Positions 8,388 to 15,858 of a stretch of 64,000 nucleotides of DNA are shown here, piece after piece. Below the pieces are notes generated by a model. It worked only from the letters and a program-made list of their open reading frames with translations. It was not told the origin of the DNA and made no database searches. Source of the stretch: Microbacterium gubbeenense DSM 15944 (GTDB taxonomy: Bacteria; Actinomycetota; Actinomycetes; Actinomycetales; Microbacteriaceae). The stretch covers positions 62,001-126,000 of the forward strand of contig NZ_AUGQ01000005.1 of assembly GCF_000422745.1 (NCBI RefSeq), given 5' to 3'. The first letter of the stretch is position 1, and every line of letters starts with the position of its first letter. Made by a program: the position numbers and the translations under genes.

Positions 8388-9689
8388 ATGTCCGAAACCG
8401 CCAAGTGGGCGTTCGAGACCCAGCAGATCCACGCGGGCGCGCAGCCCGACCCGACCACCGGCGCGCGCGCGACGCCGCTCTACCAGACCACGGCTTACGT
8501 GTTCAAGGACGCGGATCACGCCGCGAACCTGTTCTCGCTCGCCGAGCCGGGCAACATCTACACGCGCATCATGAACCCGACGCAGGACGTCGCCGAGCAG
8601 CGCATCGCGGCGCTCGAGGGCGGCACGGGCGCGCTGCTCGTCGCGAGCGGCCAGGCGGCCGGAACGTTCGCCGTGCTCAACATCGCGAAGGCGGGCGATC
8701 ACATCGTCTCCTCGGGCGCGATCTACGGCGGCACGTTCAACCTGTTCAAGTACACGCTCGCGAAGCTCGGCATCGAGACGACGTTCATCGATAACCAGGA
8801 CGACCTCGACGAGTGGCGCCGCGCCGTGCGCCCGAACACGAAGCTGTTCTTCGCCGAGACGATCGGCAACCCGCAGGCGAACGTGCTCGACATCCGCGGC
8901 ATCGCCGACATCGCGCACGAGAACGGCCTCCCGCTGATCGCGGACAACACGATCGCGACGCCGTACCTGATCCGCCCGTTCGAGCACGGCGCCGACATCG
9001 TCACGCACTCAGCGACGAAGTTCCTGTCGGGCCACGGCACCGTGGTCGTCGGCGCGATCGTCGACGGCGGCACCTTCAAGTGGTCCGAAAACACCGAGCG
9101 GTTCCCGGGCCTCACGGATCCGGACCCGTCGTACCACGGCGTCAGCTTCACGGGCGCGCTGGGCGACGACGTCGCGTACATCACGAAGGCGCGCGTGCAG
9201 CTGCTGCGCGACCTCGGATCCGCGGCGTCGCCGAACAACGCCTGGCAGCTGCTGCAGGGCATCGAGACCCTGTCGTTGCGCATCGAGCGCCACGTCGAGA
9301 ACACGCAGGCGATCGCGGAGTGGCTCGAGCAGCACCCCGACGTCGCGACAGTCAGCTACTCCGGCCTGCCGTCGTCGCCCTGGTACGAGGCCGGCAAGAA
9401 GTACGCCCCCAAGGGCGTCGGCGCCGTGCTGTCGTTCGAGCTCAAGGGCGGCGTCGCCGCGGGGCGCGCATTCGTGAACTCGCTGAAACTGTTCAGCCAC
9501 CTGGCGAACATCGGCGACGTGCGCTCGCTCGTGATCCACCCGGCCTCGACGACGCACTCGCAGCTGAGCCCCGAGGAGCAGCTCGCCGGCGGCGTCACCC
9601 CGGGCCTCGTGCGCCTCTCGGTCGGCCTGGAGCACATCGACGACCTGAAGGCCGACCTGGAACAGGCGTTCACCCAGGCCCGCGCATAG
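8388..9689 (+). CDS. metY: O-acetylhomoserine sulfhydrylase (metY)
   Basis: 433-residue PLP enzyme of the Cys/Met metabolism family. It makes homocysteine from O-acetylhomoserine and sulfide. FETQQIHAGAQPDPTTGARA at the N-terminus and YTRIMNPTQDVAEQRIAALE are characteristic of MetY rather than MetB. The PLP lysine sits in HSATKFLSGHGT near residue 210, and VRLSVGLEHIDDL closes the C-domain. ATG 8388 is preceded by GGCAGGGG; a longer frame from 8319 has no such site. The next gene, metX, makes the acetylated substrate, giving the two-step direct-sulfhydrylation route. Confidence 0.95.
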   Translation: MSETAKWAFETQQIHAGAQPDPTTGARATPLYQTTAYVFKDADHAANLFSLAEPGNIYTRIMNPTQDVAEQRIAALEGGTGALLVASGQAAGTFAVLNIAKAGDHIVSSGAIYGGTFNLFKYTLAKLGIETTFIDNQDDLDEWRRAVRPNTKLFFAETIGNPQANVLDIRGIADIAHENGLPLIADNTIATPYLIRPFEHGADIVTHSATKFLSGHGTVVVGAIVDGGTFKWSENTERFPGLTDPDPSYHGVSFTGALGDDVAYITKARVQLLRDLGSAASPNNAWQLLQGIETLSLRIERHVENTQAIAEWLEQHPDVATVSYSGLPSSPWYEAGKKYAPKGVGAVLSFELKGGVAAGRAFVNSLKLFSHLANIGDVRSLVIHPASTTHSQLSPEEQLAGGVTPGLVRLSVGLEHIDDLKADLEQAFTQARA

Positions 9690-9720
9690 CCGCCCCTTCT
9701 CCCCTCCCCCGCCCGCTTTT

Positions 9721-9777
9721 CTTCATTTCTGGCACTTTTCTTGCGCTGTGCGCTGAAGAAAAGTGCCAGAAATGAAG
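9721..9777. repeat. perfect 22-bp AT-rich inverted repeat between metY and metX
   Basis: Arms 9721-9742 and 9756-9777 are exact reverse complements over 22 bp, separated by a 13-nt spacer that is itself GCGC-rich. The arms are only about 36% GC against roughly 70% for the surrounding DNA. As RNA this would form a long, weak hairpin between the metY stop (9689) and the metX start. It could be an attenuator or terminator for metY, a binding site for a dimeric regulator, or a copy of a dispersed palindromic element. Confidence 0.95.
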
Positions 9778-9813
9778 GTTTGGGGGGCGGCGGCCTGGGC
9801 GTTCGACTTCGGG

Positions 9814-9819
9814 CAGAAT
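9814..9819 (+). promoter_or_regulatory. possible -10 element of metX (leaderless start)
   Basis: CAGAAT lies 7 nt before the ATG at 9827, the spacing expected when transcription starts at the A of the start codon. One mismatch from TANNNT-type -10 boxes; weak evidence. Confidence 0.3.
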
Positions 9820-11032
9820 GGATCCGATGGACTGGCAGATCTCTGAAGACACCGTGCCGTCGGCTCCCGTGACGGAGGCCGACGCGCGCTCGATGGCGGG
9901 GCGGCCTCCCGCGTCCGGGGCGTGGCAGGACGGGGATCCGTCCGGGCATCGGCAGTTCGCCTGGCTCGGCGCGTTCACGACCGAGCGCGGCGACACGCTC
10001 CCCCACATGCGCCTCGCCTACGAGACGTGGGGCGAGCTCAACGCCGACGCCTCCAACGCCGTGCTCGTGCTGCACGCCTTCACCGGCGACAGCCACGTGC
10101 GCGGCGAGGCCGGCCCCGGCCACGCGACGGCGGGCTGGTGGGAGGACATCGTCGGCCCCGGCTGCCCCCTCGACACGAACGAGCTGTTCGTAGTCGTGCC
10201 GAATATGCTCGGCGGGTGCCAGGGATCCACCGGCCCCGCGAGCATCCACCCCGACGGCGACCACTGGGCGTCGCGGTTCCCGTACGTCACGGTGCGGGAT
10301 CAGGTCGACGCGCAGCGCCTGCTCGCCGACCGCCTCGGCGTCGAGCGCTGGCACGCCGTGATCGGCGGATCCATGGGCGGCATGCACGCGCTCGAGTGGG
10401 CCGTCACGCACCCGGATCGCGTCGCGCGGCTCGGCGTGATCGCCGCCCCTCCCGCGAACTCCGCGGATCAGATCGCCCAGAACTCGACTCAGCTCGAGGC
10501 GATCTCGATCGATCCGGGCTTCTCCGGCGGCGACTATTACGAGGCCGGATCGGGCGAGGGGCCGCACCGCGGCCTCGCCCTCGCACGCCGCATGGCGATG
10601 CTCAACTACCGCGGCATCGTCGAGCTGAACAAGCGGTTCCAGCGCTCGTGGCAGTCGGACGTCAGCCCCCTGGGGCACGGCGGGCGGTTCGCCGTCGAGT
10701 CCTACCTCGATTTCCACGGCAACAAGTTCACGCGCCGCTTCGACGCGAACAGCTACATCCGCCTCGTCGAGGCCATGGACTCGCACGACATCGGGCGTGA
10801 CCGCGGCGGGATCGAGGACGCGCTACTGCGCGTCAAGGCGCGCACGCTCGTGGTCGGCATCGACACCGATCGCCTGTTCCCCCTCGAGGGGCAGCGGCGC
10901 ATCGCGCGCGGGATCCCGACGACGATCCACGGCGACGAGCCGGTCATCATCACGAGCGACTTCGGCCACGATGGGTTCCTCATCGAGACCGACGTGCTCG
11001 GCCACCACCTGCGAGCGCTGCTCGCCGAATAG
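9818..11032 (+). CDS. metX: homoserine O-acetyltransferase (metX)
   Basis: 404 residues, alpha/beta-hydrolase fold acyltransferase that acetylates homoserine with acetyl-CoA, feeding MetY. The nucleophile elbow GGSMGGMHALEWAV, the LGGCQGSTGPASIHPDG oxyanion region, and C-terminal FGHDGFLIE with the catalytic His are all present. Two candidate starts exist, 9818 and 9827; neither has a good ribosome site, and the second would fit a leaderless transcript. The gene ends 3 nt before the stop of the convergent MFS gene. Confidence 0.93.
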   Translation: MDPMDWQISEDTVPSAPVTEADARSMAGRPPASGAWQDGDPSGHRQFAWLGAFTTERGDTLPHMRLAYETWGELNADASNAVLVLHAFTGDSHVRGEAGPGHATAGWWEDIVGPGCPLDTNELFVVVPNMLGGCQGSTGPASIHPDGDHWASRFPYVTVRDQVDAQRLLADRLGVERWHAVIGGSMGGMHALEWAVTHPDRVARLGVIAAPPANSADQIAQNSTQLEAISIDPGFSGGDYYEAGSGEGPHRGLALARRMAMLNYRGIVELNKRFQRSWQSDVSPLGHGGRFAVESYLDFHGNKFTRRFDANSYIRLVEAMDSHDIGRDRGGIEDALLRVKARTLVVGIDTDRLFPLEGQRRIARGIPTTIHGDEPVIITSDFGHDGFLIETDVLGHHLRALLAE

Positions 11033-11035
11033 CAG

Positions 11036-12256
11036 CTAGACGGCGACCGGGGCCCGTCGCTTATCCATCGCGAAGGACGCCAGTGCGATTCCGACGCCCG
11101 CGAACGACATCACGATGCCGAGCCACGCGGGCGCGGCGTAGCCGAGACCGGCCGCGATGACGACGCCGCCGAGGGCCGCACCGACGCTGTTGCCGATGTT
11201 GAGCGCCGAGTGGTTGAGCGCGGCGCCGATCGCCTGGTACGGGCCGGACACGTCGAGCAGGCGCAGCTGGATGCCCGGGACCGCCGTCTGGCTGAGCGCT
11301 CCGAACACGAACAGCGCTGCGGCGAGCGCGACCGGCCACGACGAGGCCACCGCGACGCCGCCGGATGCGATCCCGACGAGCGTCAGCCCGATCACGATCG
11401 TCTTCTTCACGCTCAGGTCGGCGAGGCGGCCGCCGATGATGTTGCCGACGACCATGCCGAGGCCGATCGACATGAGGGCGATCGGCACGGCCCACTCGGG
11501 CCCGCCCGCGGCCTCGGTCATGAGCGTGGAGATGTAGCTGTAGATCGAGAAGAACGCCCCGAACCCGACGGCGCCAAGCAGCAGCGTCATCCACACCTGT
11601 GGGATGCGGAACACGCCGAACTCCGCGAGAAACGACCTTGTCCTGTCGCCGCCGTGGTGCGGGATGAACAGCCAGCACATGACGAGCGCGAGGGCGAACA
11701 CCATCGCGACGACGACGTACGCCGCGCGCCACCCGAAGTGCTGGCCGAGAAAGGTTCCGCCCGGCACTCCCACGACGTTCGCGACCGTCAGGCCGCTCAT
11801 CACCATGGCGACGCCCCATCCGCGGCGCTTCGGGCCGAGGATCTCGCTCGCGATCACGGTCGACATGCCGAAGAAGGCGCCGTGCGGCAGCCCGGAGAGC
11901 AGGCGCGTGGCGGCCATGGTCTCGAACGTCGGTGCGACGAACGTCAGCGCGTTCGTCACGAGCAGCGCGGCGACGAGGATCACCATCACGCGGCGCCGCG
12001 GGAAGCGCGCCACGAAGGCGGCGATGGTCGGCGCGCCGATCACGACGCCGAGCGCGTAGAGGCTGATGAGGATGCCCGCCTGCGCGATCGCGTCCTCCTG
12101 GCGCGCCTCGTAGAGGGGCTGCAGGAGGTCGCCCGCGATGCCGGGCAGCAGACCCATCGAGACGAACTCGGTCATGCCGATTCCGAAAGCGCCGATAGCC
12201 ATAGAGAGGAGCGCCATCGTCGCCGCACCCCTCGACACATTGGTCGAGGTAGTCAT
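11036..12256 (-). CDS. MFS transporter, AraJ/DHA1-like
   Basis: 406 residues with about 12 hydrophobic helices. GAFGIGMTEFVSMGLLPGIA in helix 1 is typical of the AraJ/YdhP group of major-facilitator proteins (sugar or drug efflux). Motif A is seen as FVARFPRRRVM, and a second-half equivalent as GRLADLSVKKT. The substrate is unknown. It is a single gene facing metX tail to tail with 3 nt between stops, so any terminator must lie inside coding DNA. Confidence 0.88.
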   Translation of the reverse strand: MTTSTNVSRGAATMALLSMAIGAFGIGMTEFVSMGLLPGIAGDLLQPLYEARQEDAIAQAGILISLYALGVVIGAPTIAAFVARFPRRRVMVILVAALLVTNALTFVAPTFETMAATRLLSGLPHGAFFGMSTVIASEILGPKRRGWGVAMVMSGLTVANVVGVPGGTFLGQHFGWRAAYVVVAMVFALALVMCWLFIPHHGGDRTRSFLAEFGVFRIPQVWMTLLLGAVGFGAFFSIYSYISTLMTEAAGGPEWAVPIALMSIGLGMVVGNIIGGRLADLSVKKTIVIGLTLVGIASGGVAVASSWPVALAAALFVFGALSQTAVPGIQLRLLDVSGPYQAIGAALNHSALNIGNSVGAALGGVVIAAGLGYAAPAWLGIVMSFAGVGIALASFAMDKRRAPVAV

Positions 12257-12304
12257 CTCTCGAGCGTAGAGGAGCCCCGCCTGGGTACGGGCCGAGTCCG
12301 GCGC

Positions 12305-12619
12305 CTACTGCGCCGACTGGTCGATCGCGGCTTCGAGCCGCTCCACCTTCGCGTCGAGCTCGCCCGAGTATCCCGGGCGGATGTCGGCCTTCAGCACGAG
12401 CGACACGCGGGATCCGAACGGCGCGACGGCCTCCGTCGCCCGCTTCACGACGTCCATCACGGTGTCCCAGTCGGGACCCTCGATCTCGGTGAACATCGAG
12501 GACGTGCGGTTCGGCAGGCCCGAGTCGCGCACCACCTTGACGGCGGCGGCGACGGCGTCGTGGACGGATCCGTCAGATCCGCTCGTTCCCGACGGGGCGA
12601 CGGAGAAGGCGACGAGCAC
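12305..12619 (-). CDS. MTH1187/YkoF-type thiamine-binding protein
   Basis: 104 residues of the MTH1187 (UPF0045) family. The fold is a small ferredoxin-like protein; homologues bind thiamine or related ligands. Supporting features are the start MLVAFSVAPSG, the central MFTEIEGPDWDTVMDVVKRA, and the C-terminal VSLVLKADIRPGY. It overlaps the 3' end of the upstream glycosyltransferase gene by 47 nt in another frame, suggesting coupled translation. No thiamine gene is adjacent, so the ligand is uncertain. Confidence 0.85.
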   Translation of the reverse strand: MLVAFSVAPSGTSGSDGSVHDAVAAAVKVVRDSGLPNRTSSMFTEIEGPDWDTVMDVVKRATEAVAPFGSRVSLVLKADIRPGYSGELDAKVERLEAAIDQSAQ

Positions 12620-13808
12620 GGGGGTTCCCTTCGTGGATCGGCGTGCGCCAGAGGCTCACGACAGCCCAGACGCCGAGAGCGACGACGAGCGCGTTGCGCA
12701 TGCCGAGAACCGTCACCACCACCGTATCGCTCGCGAGCACGTGGTGGTAAAAGACCGGATACACGAGGTGCGTCAGCCCCGCCGCGACGAGCGCGAGGAA
12801 CGCGGGGCCGTTCGCACTCGCCCGATCCCACACCAGCCACAGCACGAGCGGGGCGACCAGCCAGGTCTGGAACTGCGGGGATCCGACCTTGTTGCAGACG
12901 ATGAGCGCGACCACGAGCGCGAGGGCCAGCGGCGGCAGCACCGCGCGCACGGCGGATCCCGCGCGGACGCGCCAGACGCCGATGGCACAGATCCCGGCGA
13001 CGACGATCGCCATCAGCGGCGACAGCAGCTGCGCCACAAGCTCCACGCCCGAGCCCGTCACCTGATACGTCAGGATCTCGCGGTCGTAGTAGATCTGCGC
13101 GCCGCCGGCCCCGAACAGGAACGGTGTCGCCGCGACCGCCTCGATCTGAAGGCCGCGGTCGCCCTGCGTCGTGATGAACCCGAGCAGGTGGGTCGCCCCG
13201 CCCGCCAGCACCACGACGCCCGCGATGATCACGGAGACGATCGCGCCGCCGGCGATGACCTGCCACCGTCCGCGCAGCGCGACCACGAGGGCGGCGACGA
13301 GGGCGGCCGGCCAGACCTTCATCCAGGTCGCAGCCCCCACCAGCAGGCCGGCGACGCGCGGGTGGCGCAGGGCGAGCAGCAGGCCGACGACCGTGATCGG
13401 CACCGTGACGGCGTCGAGCCGGAAGATGCCGATCGGGCCGAGAACGGCGATGAACAGCGCCCAGAATCCGCCCGCGATCACTCGTGACGTCGACCGGCCG
13501 CGGCCGACCAGCACCGCGAACGCGACGCAGTCGAGCACCGCCACCATGACGGCCCACGCGAGCGAGTACGACGAGAACCAGACGAGCGCCTGCGCGAGCA
13601 CCATCGGCGCGAGGGCGAGCGGCGGGTAGACCCATGCGGCGGTCACTCCCATCACGTCAGCGCCCATGATCGCGGCCCGGCTCCACGGCTCGTACACCAG
13701 GTAGGTGTCACCCATCGGCTGGTTCGGCCACAGCCATCCGAGCGCGATCGCGATGGCGTGCGCGATGAGAAACCCGGCCCAGAGCGCGGCGAGACGCGCA
13801 CGCGTCAT
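12573..13808 (-). CDS. GT87-type integral membrane glycosyltransferase
   Basis: 411 residues from the ATG at 13808, which overlaps the NAD(P)HX dehydratase stop (ATGA). The protein is almost wholly hydrophobic, about ten helices, with conserved GT-C style segments (GDTYLVYEPWSRAAIMG, YPPLALAPMVLAQ, AATWMKVWPAALV). This matches the DUF2029/GT87 family, whose actinobacterial members transfer mannose from polyprenyl-phosphate mannose onto phosphatidylinositol mannosides or lipoarabinomannan. The exact acceptor is not predictable. A longer frame upstream is Arg-rich shadow sequence. Confidence 0.82.
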   Translation of the reverse strand: MTRARLAALWAGFLIAHAIAIALGWLWPNQPMGDTYLVYEPWSRAAIMGADVMGVTAAWVYPPLALAPMVLAQALVWFSSYSLAWAVMVAVLDCVAFAVLVGRGRSTSRVIAGGFWALFIAVLGPIGIFRLDAVTVPITVVGLLLALRHPRVAGLLVGAATWMKVWPAALVAALVVALRGRWQVIAGGAIVSVIIAGVVVLAGGATHLLGFITTQGDRGLQIEAVAATPFLFGAGGAQIYYDREILTYQVTGSGVELVAQLLSPLMAIVVAGICAIGVWRVRAGSAVRAVLPPLALALVVALIVCNKVGSPQFQTWLVAPLVLWLVWDRASANGPAFLALVAAGLTHLVYPVFYHHVLASDTVVVTVLGMRNALVVALGVWAVVSLWRTPIHEGNPRARRLLRRPVGNERI

Positions 13809-14692
13809 GCGGTGGCCTCGAGGAACGCCTCGGGAAGGCTCTCTGCGACGTCGAGCGCCGTGATCGGCATACCCGGCCCCGCGGCGATGCGCCCCGCCGT
13901 GCCGTGTAGCCAGGCGGCCGTCGCGGCGATCGGGCCCAGCTGTTCCACGTCGATCTCCTCGGCGGATCCGCGCACCGCCCCCGCAAGAATCGACCCCATC
14001 GCGCCCGCGAGCACGTCGCCCGTACCGGCGGTCGCGAGCCACGAAGTGCCCGACCGCACGACCGTCCACCATCCACCGGGCGTGGCGACGATCGTCTCGG
14101 CGCCCTTCAGGAGCACCACGCCGCCGAGCGCGACGGCCGTCTCGCGCACCACGGCCACCCGCTCGCGGAAGTCGCCGTCGAGCCGCTCGGCGAGGGGATC
14201 CACGTCGATGTCGTCGACGCCGAGCCCGAGCGGAATTCGCACCTCGCGCAGCTCGCCCGCGTGGGGCGTGACGATGAACGGGCTGTGGGCGCGCGTGGCG
14301 AGGTCCAGGGCTCCCGCATCGATCACGACGGGCGCGGGCGAGGCGAAGATGCCCTGGATCACGTTCGTGACCTTCTCTGTGCGGGTGCGGGCATCGATTC
14401 CGCTGCCCACGACGAATGCGTCGGCGCGAGTCATGCCCATGACCGTCTCGGGCCTGCGCTCGAGCACCAGCCGGCCGACCTGTTTGTCGCCGAACCAGGT
14501 CACCATGCCGATTCCGGCACGCCATGCGCCCTCGACCGAGAGCACCGCGGCGCCCGGATACCGGCCGCTTCCCGTCAGCAGCGCGACGGCGCCGCGGGAA
14601 TACTTGTAGTCATCACGCGTTGGCAGGCGAAGGACCCCGCGGGCATCGCTCGCCGTCCATTCGTCCGTGTGCCATTCGTATCCCCCGGGCAT
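13805..14692 (-). CDS. nnrD: ADP-dependent NAD(P)H-hydrate dehydratase
   Basis: 295 residues, ribokinase-like fold. It repairs hydrated NADH and NADPH using ADP. GSGRYPGAAVLSVEGAWRAG, FIVTPHAGEL, VVLLKGAETI and the ATP/ADP loop TAGTGDVLAGAMGSILAG are the expected NnrD (YjeF C-terminal domain) motifs. There is no N-terminal epimerase (NnrE) domain fused to it. It heads a two- or three-gene operon with the GT87 protein. The ATG at 14692 has a -10-like TAGTGT 6 nt upstream. Confidence 0.92.
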   Translation of the reverse strand: MPGGYEWHTDEWTASDARGVLRLPTRDDYKYSRGAVALLTGSGRYPGAAVLSVEGAWRAGIGMVTWFGDKQVGRLVLERRPETVMGMTRADAFVVGSGIDARTRTEKVTNVIQGIFASPAPVVIDAGALDLATRAHSPFIVTPHAGELREVRIPLGLGVDDIDVDPLAERLDGDFRERVAVVRETAVALGGVVLLKGAETIVATPGGWWTVVRSGTSWLATAGTGDVLAGAMGSILAGAVRGSAEEIDVEQLGPIAATAAWLHGTAGRIAAGPGMPITALDVAESLPEAFLEATA

Positions 14693-14698
14693 GCGCTA

Positions 14699-14704
14699 AC
14701 ACTA
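14699..14704 (-). promoter_or_regulatory. -10 element for nnrD, leaderless type
   Basis: TAGTGT on the minus strand ends 6 nt before the ATG at 14692; no ribosome-binding site is visible. The pattern suits a leaderless mRNA. Confidence 0.45.
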
Positions 14705-14728
14705 TCGATCCGTCTTCGAAAGGCCGCA

Positions 14729-15802
14729 ATGAGCCAGCTATTCGCACCGATCACGATCCGCGACGTCGTCGTGCCGAACCGACTGTGGGTCTCCCCCATG
14801 TGCATGTACAGCGCGAACGACGGGATCGTGAACGACTGGCACCACGTGCACCTGTCGCAGTTCGCATCGGGCGGCGCGGGCCTTGTGATCTCCGAGGCGA
14901 GTGCCGTCGTCGCCGAGGGGCGCATCTCCCCCGAGGACGCGGGGATCTGGACGAGCGAGCAGGCCGACGCGTGGCGCCCGATCACGCGATCGATCCGGGA
15001 TCGCGGCGCGGTCGCGGGCATCCAGCTCGCGCACGCCGGCCGCAAGGCGTCGACATACTCGCCGTTCGCCGACGGATCCGGTTCCGTCGCCGAATCTGAC
15101 GGCGGGTGGCAGACGGAGGCCCCGTCCGCCATCGCATACGACGGCTTCGCCGAGCCCGAGGCGATGACGATCGACCGGATCCGCGAGGTGACGGCCGCGT
15201 TCCGCGCCGCCGCCCGCCGCGCCCTCGACGCGGGATTCCAGGTGCTCGAGGTGCACGCCGCCCACGGCTACCTGCTGCACGAGTTCCTCTCGCCGCTCAC
15301 GAACGTGCGCGAGGACGAGTACGGCGGATCCCTCGAGAACCGCGCGCGCTTCGTCCTCGAGGTCGTGCGCGAGGTGCGCGCCGAGGCCGGCGACGGCGTG
15401 CCCGTGTTCGTACGCTTCTCCGCGACTGACTCCGCACCCGGCGGCCTCACCGTCGACGACGTCGCGACGGTCGCGGGCTGGGCGGTCGAGGCGGGAGCCG
15501 ACCTGTTCGACGTGTCCTCGAGCGGGCTCGTCGCGCACCAGCAGATCGACGCCTACCCCGGCTATCAGGTGCCGTTCGCGTCGACCGTGCGCCGGACGAC
15601 CGGCGCGCTGACCGGATCCGTGGGCATCATCACGGGCGGCGCCCAGGCCGAGCAGATCCTCGCGGCGGGGGACGCCGACGTCATCCTCGCGGGGCGCGAG
15701 TGGCTGCGCGACCCGCACTTCGGCCTGCGCGCGGCGTCCGAGCTCGGCGAGGATCCGACCGGCATCTGGCCTGCGCAGTACATCCGGGCCCACCGCGGCT
15801 GA
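14729..15802 (+). CDS. NADH:flavin oxidoreductase, YqjM-type old yellow enzyme
   Basis: 357 residues, (beta/alpha)8 FMN enzyme that reduces activated C=C bonds with NAD(P)H. SPMCMYSA carries the Cys typical of the thermophilic-like/YqjM class, QLAHAGRKAS and EVHAAHGYLLHEFLSPLTN hold the flavin and His-His substrate residues, and AGREWLRDPHF is the C-terminal phosphate-binding segment. GAAAGG precedes the ATG. The physiological substrate is unknown; roles in quinone or electrophile stress are common. It diverges from nnrD with a 36-bp gap. Confidence 0.9.
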   Translation: MSQLFAPITIRDVVVPNRLWVSPMCMYSANDGIVNDWHHVHLSQFASGGAGLVISEASAVVAEGRISPEDAGIWTSEQADAWRPITRSIRDRGAVAGIQLAHAGRKASTYSPFADGSGSVAESDGGWQTEAPSAIAYDGFAEPEAMTIDRIREVTAAFRAAARRALDAGFQVLEVHAAHGYLLHEFLSPLTNVREDEYGGSLENRARFVLEVVREVRAEAGDGVPVFVRFSATDSAPGGLTVDDVATVAGWAVEAGADLFDVSSSGLVAHQQIDAYPGYQVPFASTVRRTTGALTGSVGIITGGAQAEQILAAGDADVILAGREWLRDPHFGLRAASELGEDPTGIWPAQYIRAHRG

Positions 15803-15804
15803 CG

Positions 15805-15857
15805 CGCACGCGAAAGGCGGCCGGTCCCCACGGGGATCCGGCCGCCTTTCGCGTGCG
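15805..15857. terminator. bidirectional terminator hairpin
   Basis: Arms 15805-15824 and 15838-15857 pair perfectly over 20 bp, with further pairing possible within the 13-nt centre. It lies exactly between the convergent old-yellow-enzyme gene and kgd. It lacks a long T run on either side, so it may act as a strong roadblock rather than a classic rho-independent site. Confidence 0.8.
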
Positions 15858-15858
15858 A

